Below are positions 1-6,327 of a DNA stretch of 43,113 nucleotides, piece by piece (within the stretch, counting starts at the first letter, position 1; each line of letters opens with the position of its first letter). Source of the DNA: Pseudoduganella buxea (GTDB lineage: Bacteria > Pseudomonadota > Gammaproteobacteria > Burkholderiales > Burkholderiaceae_D); the NCBI RefSeq assembly GCF_009720835.1, contig NZ_WNKZ01000052.1, forward strand, positions 1 to 43,113. Direction: 5' to 3'. The notes beneath the pieces were generated by a model that was given only the letters and a program-made list of their open reading frames with translations, searched no databases and was not told where the DNA came from. Position numbers and translations under genes: made by a program.

Positions 1-64
1 CGCCCTGCGCCACCTGCTTGATCGCTGCAATCTTGAATTCCTCTGTGTACCGCTTACCGCTCAT
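1..64 (-). CDS. IS3-family transposase OrfA, N-terminal fragment
   Basis: Only the first 21 residues are in the window. They begin MSGKRYTEEFKIAAIKQVAQ, the typical start of the helix-turn-helix OrfA protein that IS3 elements make before the OrfA-OrfB frameshift product. An AAGGAG ribosome site lies just upstream of the ATG at 64. The frame is cut by the window edge, so its integrity cannot be judged. Confidence 0.85.
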   Translation of the reverse strand, partial: MSGKRYTEEFKIAAIKQVAQG

Positions 65-124
65 ATCTTCTCCTTGTGCCCGACATTATGGCTCAGGAGT
101 GTCTACGATAGTCGTGGCGATTCA
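1..124 (-). mobile_element. IS3-family insertion sequence, left (orfA) end, partial
   Basis: The terminal inverted repeat starts at 124 and reads inward on the minus strand as TGAATCGCCACGA, followed later by TAGACACTC. The start of an IS3-type OrfA follows at 64. The same terminal repeat with a few mismatches opens the partial element at 42989, so the two fragments look like the two ends of one element type. The rest lies outside the window. The element sits in the 3' end of the integrase gene. Confidence 0.85.
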
Positions 125-1448
125 GTGCTCTAAAAATGGGGGGATTACCGGGTGTCTTCAAATTCAATGTTGGAAGGTGCGCTTTGACCTTCGGGTTGCG
201 TCTGTCGGACTGGATCATGTCGATGTTCTGCTCGCCTGTAAGCTTGCTGGCGTAGAAGCGCTCAATCATCTCTACGGATGTGCGGGCATTTCGGGCAAGC
301 GTCAGCAGGTCGATCTTGTCGCCGTCGAGCAGCCTGAACATGATGCTGGTATGCCGCAAGCTGTAGATCGTGCGTGCTTCACCTTGCGGGCCTTTCTTGA
401 AGTCCAGATCGTCCAGCAGATAATTGAACTGGTGTTGAAGTTCGCGTAACGCGGTGTCGCGATTCGGATATTGGGGCATGAACACGTAGTCATCCGGCTC
501 CGCGAGGCCGTCAGCGGCATAGATGGATTTCAGTTGCTCGTAGACCGTGACCGCTTCTGCCATCGTTACGATTGGGCCGTCCTTGTTCTTGCTCTTTGGC
601 AGTGACAGGCGCAAGTAGGTCTGGTCGGAACGCACAATTTCCACGTGCTTGTGCTGCATGTTTTTCAAGTCAGTAGGGCGGATGAAGCTGTTGACCATGA
701 ACTGAATCATCTTCGGCAAATCAGACGTAAATTTTAATGTGCGTGGAGGCCCGGTTTCAGTCGCCTGCACCTTAACAGCCGTGCCTGCAAGCTTGGTTGC
801 TTCGACAATCAGTGCGCGATACTGGGCGTCAGGAAACCATCCACGCGGCTCGTCTTTTTTCTTTATGGTCGGGAAATTCGGCACCGCAAGAAGTAGCTGG
901 CGATGTAGCGCATATTCCATCACCTTGTAGACGATGCCCAGATGTCGCTGAATCGAAGATGGCGAAAGATCAATCCCGATTTTTCCGACGAAGTCTTGCA
1001 GGGTAGCGAACGATATAGTGGCGAGTTCCAAGGCACCAAACTCGGGCAGGATGCGCTTGTTGAGCATATAGATGTCGTTGTCGTGCGCCATCTTGGAAAG
1101 TTCTCCACGCTCGACCCTCGACTTCTGCGCCTCAAGCATCTTGCCTGCGCATATATCGAAGCGTGTTCCTTGGGTGAGGGCCTTGCCGGTGGCCTGCGCG
1201 TGAAGGATGCGGTTATAGGTCGCCTTGGCGAATTCGATCGCTTCCTGCTTGTCAGTGGTTTTTGTGCTCAGCTTGACCGTCTTGCCACTCTCGAAGCACC
1301 TGACTTGCCAAAACGGGCTTGCTTCGATCCGGTATATTTTAAGCTTGTCTGGATACCCGCGCACAGACGTGAGACTGTCTGGGATCGGCACAGTGCGCGT
1401 TGATTTGCTGGAGGGAGAAGTGCTTGGGTCTGGAGCTGATTGCGTCAC
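93..1448 (-). CDS. tyrosine recombinase/integrase, 3' end overwritten by the insertion sequence
   Basis: This 451-residue site-specific recombinase would integrate and excise the mobile element next to tRNA-Pro. The catalytic pattern of the family is visible: an Arg in SFIRPTDLK, the YSLRHTS box (Arg and His), and the nucleophile Tyr in ERFYASK. An N-terminal SAM-like DNA-binding region precedes these. It starts with GTG at 1448. The last ten residues (LNRHDYRRHS) and the stop are encoded by the insertion-sequence terminal repeat at 93-124, so the native C-terminus is lost. The lost part lies beyond the catalytic Tyr, so the enzyme might still be active. Its G+C content is lower than that of the core genes, fitting acquired DNA. 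Confidence 0.88.
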   Translation of the reverse strand: MTQSAPDPSTSPSSKSTRTVPIPDSLTSVRGYPDKLKIYRIEASPFWQVRCFESGKTVKLSTKTTDKQEAIEFAKATYNRILHAQATGKALTQGTRFDICAGKMLEAQKSRVERGELSKMAHDNDIYMLNKRILPEFGALELATISFATLQDFVGKIGIDLSPSSIQRHLGIVYKVMEYALHRQLLLAVPNFPTIKKKDEPRGWFPDAQYRALIVEATKLAGTAVKVQATETGPPRTLKFTSDLPKMIQFMVNSFIRPTDLKNMQHKHVEIVRSDQTYLRLSLPKSKNKDGPIVTMAEAVTVYEQLKSIYAADGLAEPDDYVFMPQYPNRDTALRELQHQFNYLLDDLDFKKGPQGEARTIYSLRHTSIMFRLLDGDKIDLLTLARNARTSVEMIERFYASKLTGEQNIDMIQSDRRNPKVKAHLPTLNLKTPGNPPIFRALNRHDYRRHS

Positions 1449-1517
1449 TGTCGCGATTCCGAAATACTAGGCCAGCTGCGCCGATATCAAAGGAAAACGG
1501 GCGTGCGAAACCAAACT

Positions 1518-1547
1518 AAAGTACTACACAGGATACTGTAGTACTTT
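1518..1547. promoter_or_regulatory. perfect 11-bp inverted repeat upstream of the integrase
   Basis: AAAGTACTACA and its exact complement TGTAGTACTTT are separated by 8 bases. The repeat lies between the integrase start (1448) and the tRNA 3' end (1593). No T-run follows on either strand, so an operator or a recombinase/excisionase arm site fits better than a terminator. The function is inferred from position. Confidence 0.5.
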
Positions 1548-1592
1548 CGGGAAAGCAACAATTAAGTAAGTTGTTGATTTTGCAGAAGAATT

Positions 1593-1617
1593 TGGTCGGG
1601 GTGAGAGGATTCGAACC
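1593..1617. other. probable attachment site in the tRNA-Pro 3' end
   Basis: Tyrosine integrases next to tRNA genes usually recombine at the tRNA 3' segment and restore it on insertion. The integrase lies directly downstream of this tRNA. The second copy of the site would lie beyond the left edge, so the core length cannot be read here. This is inference from the family and position. Confidence 0.45.
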
Positions 1618-1669
1618 TCCGGCCTCTACGTCCCGAACGTAGCGCTCTACCGGGCTAAGCTACACCCCG
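1593..1669 (-). tRNA. tRNA-Pro (anticodon CGG)
   Basis: This is a 77-nt cloverleaf. The acceptor CGGGGTG pairs with CACCCCG, the anticodon stem CTACG/CGTAG encloses loop TTCGGGA (anticodon CGG), the T-arm carries GGTTCGAATCC, and the CCA end is encoded. Its 3' end faces the integrase, so it is the likely integration target, with the attachment core in the T-arm and acceptor 3' half (about 1593-1617). Confidence 0.96.
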
Positions 1670-1831
1670 ACTGGTAGGAGGCATTATTAAACCAGAACTT
1701 TTCCGGTTTTTCAACTGCTCGGCCGGGCCCTGTGGGCGCCTGCGTCAAGTACTTGTTGCAAGTGCCTGTTTTTACTATTATCCGCAGTCCGGCTGTCATC
1801 CCGATAGCCTGGCCACGCCCGAAGGAAGCCC

Positions 1832-2179
1832 ATGCCCGTCACCATTTATCACAACAATGCCTGCAGCAATTCGCGCGGCGCGCTGGCGCTGATCCGCGCG
1901 GCGGGGATCGAGCCGGTGGTGATCGATTACGTGAAGACGCCGCCCGCCCGTGCGGCGCTGGCGGACATGATCGCCCGGGCCGGGCTGACGGTGCGGGGCG
2001 CCATGCGGGACAAGGGCGAGGTTTATGAGGCGTTGGGGCTGGCCGATCCGGCGCTGGGAGACGACGTGCTGCTGGACGCGATGATGGCCCATCCGGCCCT
2101 GATCAATCGGCCCTTCGTCGTGACGGACAAGGGCGTGCGCCTGTGCCGGCCGCCTGCCCTCGTCGCGGAGATTTTATGA
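1832..2179 (+). CDS. arsC: ArsC-family arsenate reductase (glutaredoxin-dependent type)
   Basis: The 115-residue protein has the thioredoxin-like ArsC fold. The expected reaction is reduction of arsenate to arsenite through a catalytic Cys and glutathione/glutaredoxin. The catalytic Cys is residue 11 in YHNNACSNSRG. The oxyanion-binding arginines are recognisable at Arg59 (VRGAMRDKG), Arg93 (NRPFVV) and Arg106 (LCRPP), close to Arg60, 94 and 107 of the E. coli plasmid enzyme. Length is normal. No arsenite pump or ArsR lies nearby, so it is a stand-alone copy, and a related Spx/YffB-like thiol role remains possible. The gene converges on the DUF4861 gene. Confidence 0.85.
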   Translation: MPVTIYHNNACSNSRGALALIRAAGIEPVVIDYVKTPPARAALADMIARAGLTVRGAMRDKGEVYEALGLADPALGDDVLLDAMMAHPALINRPFVVTDKGVRLCRPPALVAEIL

Positions 2180-2182
2180 CGC

Positions 2183-2202
2183 CATGACGTCGCAACGTCA
2201 TG
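2183..2202. terminator. hairpin between convergent genes
   Basis: CATGACGT and ACGTCATG form an 8-bp perfect stem with loop CGCA. It lies just after the arsC stop and before the end of the convergent DUF4861 gene. There is no U-run, so it may be a weak bidirectional terminator or only a 3'-end structure. Confidence 0.35.
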
Positions 2203-2246
2203 AGGCGGGCCGCGCAGCCGGTTGAGGGGTGCGCGACCCGTGCCGT

Positions 2247-3491
2247 TCAGGGCTGCGCCTGCAGGCTGACCTTGACGGGGCTACGCGCGCGCTTGGCGGC
2301 ATCGGCGACGTAGGCCTTCCACTGGTCGGCGCTGGTGATTTCGCCGGCGCGGCTCCAGGCGCCGCCGGCCCAGTAGCGCAGCGCCTGGCCCGGTTTGACG
2401 GGGGCCAGCACCAGCACATTGAGCGGGTCCTCGGCGAAGCCTTGCGCCGTCGGCAGCACGATGGCCGTGCCGAAGGCGCCCTTGCTGGCCTGCTCGATCC
2501 ACTGCAGCAGCACGCCGTCCTTGGCGTCGCGGTGCACGGCGATCTTCGGCTGCTCGCCCTTGTCGCTAGGCGTCTTGTTCAGGCCCACCGCGGCCGTCAG
2601 GGTGGCCTTGTCCTTGAACTCGAAGGTGCTGTCGATCCGGTCCAGGTAGTGGCCCGCGTCGACCGTGAAGCGCTTCACTTCCGTCACGGGCGTGCCGGCC
2701 GCATCCCAGGCGTCGTAGCGCAGCTCGAAGATGGCACGCACGGGGCCGTTCGCCAATACCTTCCAGCCGGCGTAGTTCACGCTGGTGTGGAGCTGCTTGC
2801 CGTCCCAGATGCCGGTGCCGCCGGCGCCGCGCGACTTGCCGACGTTGTACAGGTCCATGCCTTCACCTTCGTCGTGGTGATAGTGGTCGTGCCCCTTGTT
2901 GTACCAGCGGTCGACGATGGGGTAGGGCACGCGCTTGAACCACAGGTCCAGGCCACTGGTCTGCAGCACTTCCTTGCCGCTGCCCGGTGGCGCCGGCGCC
3001 ATCAGGGCCGGGCCGTAGGTGCGGTGCGCAACCTTGTCGTTCTCCCACGCGAAGTCGTCAAGCCGCTCCTGCACGTAGCGCGCGGTGGCCTGCACGGGGA
3101 AGGGCTGCGTCACGCCATCCGTCGTCTCGATGGTGTAGGTGGCGCTCTTCTCGCCGGCTTTGAAGCTGTGCTGGAAAATCAGTTCGCCATAGGCCGCGCC
3201 GACGTTCTGCGGGTCCTTGGCCAGCGGGGCCACGTTGGTGACCTGGTAGGGCACGGCGCGGCCGCCGGCATCCTTGACGGCCAGGCGCTGGATCAGCGCG
3301 CCGGGCAGGGCGCGGTTCACGTCGGCCCACGGAATCGTCACCGTTTCCGAAGCGCGCGCCATGTCCAGGTCGTGCGCCAGGGTCACGCGCAGGCTTGCGG
3401 CGTGGGCCGCCGCCTGCAGCAGCAGGGGCGCCAGCGCGGCGGCCAGCAGGGCAGGGCGCGCGGTAGTGAAGCGTCGTTGCAATGTCATCAC
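2247..3491 (-). CDS. secreted DUF4861 protein of a uronic-acid/pectin-type operon
   Basis: The 414-residue protein has a signal peptide (about residues 1-31, ending QAAAHA) and the features of DUF4861, a family found with pectin and rhamnogalacturonan degradation genes and thought to bind or cleave sugar. A His-rich stretch, GHDHYHHDEGEG near residue 200, could bind metal. It begins 7 bases after the stop of the GH105 gene, so the two form one operon. The biochemical role of DUF4861 is not settled; partnership with the hydrolase is inferred from adjacency. Confidence 0.75.
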   Translation of the reverse strand: MMTLQRRFTTARPALLAAALAPLLLQAAAHAASLRVTLAHDLDMARASETVTIPWADVNRALPGALIQRLAVKDAGGRAVPYQVTNVAPLAKDPQNVGAAYGELIFQHSFKAGEKSATYTIETTDGVTQPFPVQATARYVQERLDDFAWENDKVAHRTYGPALMAPAPPGSGKEVLQTSGLDLWFKRVPYPIVDRWYNKGHDHYHHDEGEGMDLYNVGKSRGAGGTGIWDGKQLHTSVNYAGWKVLANGPVRAIFELRYDAWDAAGTPVTEVKRFTVDAGHYLDRIDSTFEFKDKATLTAAVGLNKTPSDKGEQPKIAVHRDAKDGVLLQWIEQASKGAFGTAIVLPTAQGFAEDPLNVLVLAPVKPGQALRYWAGGAWSRAGEITSADQWKAYVADAAKRARSPVKVSLQAQP

Positions 3492-3498
3492 AGGCCTT

Positions 3499-4902
3499 TC
3501 AATGGTGTTCGCGGTAGTCGGTCTGCCCCGCGCCTTTCGGCTGGTAGTGATAGGTGCGGACCTTGTACTCGATGTTCACGTTCGGGTTCTTGATCAGGCG
3601 GAGCATCTCGGCGCCGGCCATCAGCATCGGTCCATAGCCGTGCAGCGCATGCACGCTGGTCGGGCGATGGTAGTAATACACCTGGTCGCCCGCCAGGGTC
3701 GTGCCCACGCAGGTGCCTTCGACCTGGCCCTGTGCATTGATCTTCGACGACAGCCCCGCCCAACCCGCCTGCGCCACCGAGCCATATACCGTAGGGCTGA
3801 TCCAGCCCTGGTTGATGGCGTGGGCGATGGCGTAGACGAACATGGCGCTGGCCGACGTCTCCAGGTAGGAGTCGTTCCGGTCGATCATCTGGTGCCACAG
3901 GCCCGTGCCGGACTGGCGCTCGGCGATGCCCTTCAGGTTCGCGCGCAGCTGGTTCAGCACCTTGTCGTAGCCGGGATGGTCCTTCGGCAGCACGTCCAGC
4001 AGGTCGCTCATGGCCAGCACGGCCCAGCCGTTGGCGCGCGACCAGTAGAAGCGCGGCGCGTCCGGCACGTGTGCATGCCAGCCGTGAGTGTAGATGCCCA
4101 GTTCGGGGTTGAACAGGTACTTGCTCATATTGAGCACATTGTTGACTGCATCGTCGTAGTACTTGCGCTGGCCCGTCATGCGGCCCATCTCGGCCAGCGC
4201 CGGAATGCTCATGTACATATCGTCGCCCCACAGCGAAACGGCCTGCGGGCGCTTGCGCGCCATGGTGCCGTCGGCCAGGCGGAACTGCTTGTTGGCGACC
4301 CAGTCGCTGCAGGTGGCGATCATCTGCGACAGGTCCGGGCCGATCTTCGCGGCGCGGGCACGCATCAGCGCGGCGCACATCGAGCCGGCGTCGTCCAGCG
4401 CGCGCGGGTCGAGGAAGCGCGAGAAGCTGTTGGCGCGCTCCAGGTGGAACTTCTGTTCCTGGGCGCGGAAGTAGGGCAGCTTGTCGCCGAAGAACTGCAG
4501 ATGGCGCTGTGTCATCGCCGTGAAGCTCTTGTCGCCGGTGGCCTGGGCCGCCAGCAGCAGGCCGGAATGGACCACACCCATTTCGTAGACGAGGATGCCG
4601 TAGTCGCCGGCCGCTTCCTCGAAGACGGCATCGGCCACCGGCGTCTTGAAGTCCGTGATGGGCGCGCCCGTCTTGCGGTTCACGACCCGCGTCGGCGTCG
4701 CCTTGTCCATGTAGGCGCGGATGCGGTGCAGCGCATCGGTGATCTCGGCCGCCACGGGCATCTTGTACGGCACCGGGTAGGTGCCCTCGGAAGGGTCCTT
4801 CAGGTTCTTGTTGTCGGGGTTCCTGAAAGGGCCCTCGGCCTGGGCGCTGCCCAGCAGCGTGCAGCAAACCAGGGCGGCCAGCACTCGTGTCGTCTTCTTC
4901 AC
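3499..4902 (-). CDS. GH88/GH105-family unsaturated glucuronyl/rhamnogalacturonyl hydrolase
   Basis: The 467-residue protein starts with a signal peptide (residues 1-22, ending GSAQA), so it acts outside the cytoplasm. It has the alpha6/alpha6-barrel signatures of the YteR/UGL group: LDDAGSM at 169-175, SLWGDDMYMS at 223-232 (containing the acidic residues expected for catalysis), SRANGWAV, and GLWHQMIDRNDSYLETSASA near residue 340. These enzymes hydrate and remove the unsaturated uronic acid that polysaccharide lyases leave on pectin fragments. No lyase or transporter is in this window. It is the first gene of the operon with DUF4861, behind the palindromes at 4954-4983. Confidence 0.85.
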   Translation of the reverse strand: MKKTTRVLAALVCCTLLGSAQAEGPFRNPDNKNLKDPSEGTYPVPYKMPVAAEITDALHRIRAYMDKATPTRVVNRKTGAPITDFKTPVADAVFEEAAGDYGILVYEMGVVHSGLLLAAQATGDKSFTAMTQRHLQFFGDKLPYFRAQEQKFHLERANSFSRFLDPRALDDAGSMCAALMRARAAKIGPDLSQMIATCSDWVANKQFRLADGTMARKRPQAVSLWGDDMYMSIPALAEMGRMTGQRKYYDDAVNNVLNMSKYLFNPELGIYTHGWHAHVPDAPRFYWSRANGWAVLAMSDLLDVLPKDHPGYDKVLNQLRANLKGIAERQSGTGLWHQMIDRNDSYLETSASAMFVYAIAHAINQGWISPTVYGSVAQAGWAGLSSKINAQGQVEGTCVGTTLAGDQVYYYHRPTSVHALHGYGPMLMAGAEMLRLIKNPNVNIEYKVRTYHYQPKGAGQTDYREHH

Positions 4903-4953
4903 CTTGTCTCCGTCGCGCAGCAGGTGCGCCTGTATGGTGGATCGTTGTTGGAT

Positions 4954-4983
4954 TGGTCAGACCATTCTAAAGTGGTCCGGCCA
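4954..4983. promoter_or_regulatory. paired TGGTC-type palindromes, candidate GntR/FCD operator
   Basis: TGGTCAGACCA (4954-4964) is a perfect palindrome, and TGGTCCGGCCA (4973-4983) is an imperfect copy with its centre 19 bases away. TGGTC...GACCA is the kind of site bound by FadR/FCD-type GntR regulators, many of which control uronate catabolism. It lies 50-80 bases upstream of the GH105 start. Assigning a regulator is inference; the GntR at 11050-11739 is not adjacent. Confidence 0.5.
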
Positions 4984-5006
4984 GTTGCGCAAGGCGGGCT
5001 GACCGC

Positions 5007-5035
5007 TTACGCGCGAACCGTGGACGCTTTATAAT
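5007..5035 (+). promoter_or_regulatory. sigma70-like promoter for the gene at 5069
   Basis: A perfect -10 TATAAT (5030-5035) lies 17 bases after TTACGC (5007-5012). It is 34 bases upstream of the ATG at 5069, with GGAGGGG before the start. Confidence 0.55.
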
Positions 5036-5068
5036 CTTGCCGATTAAACAAGTGGAGGGGCTGCGGCC

Positions 5069-6226
5069 ATGTCGAAGACGAAGTTCCATTGGCTGCCGGC
5101 GCGGCACGATTTCGACGGCACCACCTGGCTGCATGCTTATGGCTACTTCGATGGCCTTTCCTGCGAAGTGGAATACAACGATGCCGACGGCACGTCTTCC
5201 CTGTTCCTGATCGACTGCAACGCATGGCCGCCGGCGGAAACCGATATGTCCGCGCTGCGGCCCGATGTCGGCGGCGGCGCGCTGGTGCTGGTCGGGGTCG
5301 AAGGGGAGCGCCAGTACTGGCGGCGCCTGCTGGAAGCATCCGACCATGGCGACCGCGACCTGTTCCAGTACGAAGTCCGGCTGGGTAGCGTCTTCACGTC
5401 CTTCGGGCCGCCCTTGCGGGGCGACTTCCATGCGCTGGACTGCGTCGTCGCCGGCGGCATTCTGTACGGCCTGCACCGCCCGGACGGCCAGGACGGGCGC
5501 TGCGTCAGCCGTGTCAGCGCGGAGGCGGCCGACACCATCTTCGCGCCGGAAGGCAGGGTGGTGCTGACGGGGATGGGTCCGGGCCGCATACTGATCGCCG
5601 TGCACGACCCGCACATGACGTCACTGAAGCAGGCGCGCTGCTGGCTGTGGGACGAGCGCCGGGCCACGCCACTGTCCGGTCCCCACCGCTTGCCCGCCAT
5701 TCCAATCCAGGTGGACAGCGCGCTGGCCTGGCTGGGCGGCGACGACATCCTGTTCTGTTCCGTCACCGAGGCGCCGCACCCGAACAATATGGCCGGCCAT
5801 GAGCGCACCTTGCACCTGCACCAGTTCAATTTCGTCACCGGCGCGCACCGGCAGGCGCCGCTGCCGCTGTTCGGCAGCACGATGCGATTCGATGCACGCA
5901 TGTTCAAGAAGCAGCCGAAGCAGATGGTGACGGTGCAAAGCTTCGAGGGCGAGGTCACCATCTGCCGGGGCGGCGGCGATTGGTGGATCCTGAACTACCG
6001 CACGCAAAGGATCGGCAAGCGCACCGTCTGCTGGCTGTGGGACCAGGCCAGCGGCGCCGTGGTGAAGATCGCGTCGACCGACCTGCCGGGTCAGGACGTG
6101 CTGGCGGTGCTGTACTCGCGCGGGCTGGATGGTTATCTGGTATCGGTGCCCCACGCCATCCACCGGCTCGCCGGTCTGGAAGACATCGTCGCGGCCAGGG
6201 GCGACGCGGCGTTGCACTGGGCATAA
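5069..6226 (+). CDS. hypothetical protein, 385 residues
   Basis: I do not recognise a family. The ATG at 5069 follows a GTGGAGGGG ribosome site and a good promoter. The protein is soluble, with no signal peptide or membrane segment, and is rich in Trp, Gly and Asp with repeated short strand-like patterns (CWLWDE near 190 and CWLWDQ near 325), which suggest a beta-propeller-like repeat fold. The segment between the two CWLWD elements may be a duplicated unit. It is divergent from the GH105 operon and stands alone ahead of the helicase gene. Codon use matches the core genes, so I regard it as real. Confidence 0.7.
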   Translation: MSKTKFHWLPARHDFDGTTWLHAYGYFDGLSCEVEYNDADGTSSLFLIDCNAWPPAETDMSALRPDVGGGALVLVGVEGERQYWRRLLEASDHGDRDLFQYEVRLGSVFTSFGPPLRGDFHALDCVVAGGILYGLHRPDGQDGRCVSRVSAEAADTIFAPEGRVVLTGMGPGRILIAVHDPHMTSLKQARCWLWDERRATPLSGPHRLPAIPIQVDSALAWLGGDDILFCSVTEAPHPNNMAGHERTLHLHQFNFVTGAHRQAPLPLFGSTMRFDARMFKKQPKQMVTVQSFEGEVTICRGGGDWWILNYRTQRIGKRTVCWLWDQASGAVVKIASTDLPGQDVLAVLYSRGLDGYLVSVPHAIHRLAGLEDIVAARGDAALHWA

Positions 6227-6264
6227 AGCGTTTGTGCGGCCCCCTTCGGCGGGCGCGCTTTCTC

Positions 6265-6270
6265 TATAAT
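6265..6270 (+). promoter_or_regulatory. -10 element upstream of the helicase-nuclease gene
   Basis: TATAAT lies 58 bases before the ATG at 6328 in an otherwise GC-rich spacer. No convincing -35 sits 16-18 bases upstream. Using this promoter would leave a leader of about 50 nt. Confidence 0.4.
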
Positions 6271-6327
6271 CGCGGGACCGGCGCACTGCGGAGCGCCCCC
6301 ACGATCCAGACGAAAAAGGCAGCAATC

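Noticed and set aside
2229..5034. Long plus-strand open frames (454 and 586 codons) across 2229-3593 and 3274-5034
   Set aside because: They are antisense to the DUF4861 and GH105 genes, and their translation is low-complexity Arg/Ala/His/Gly as expected from GC-rich third positions.
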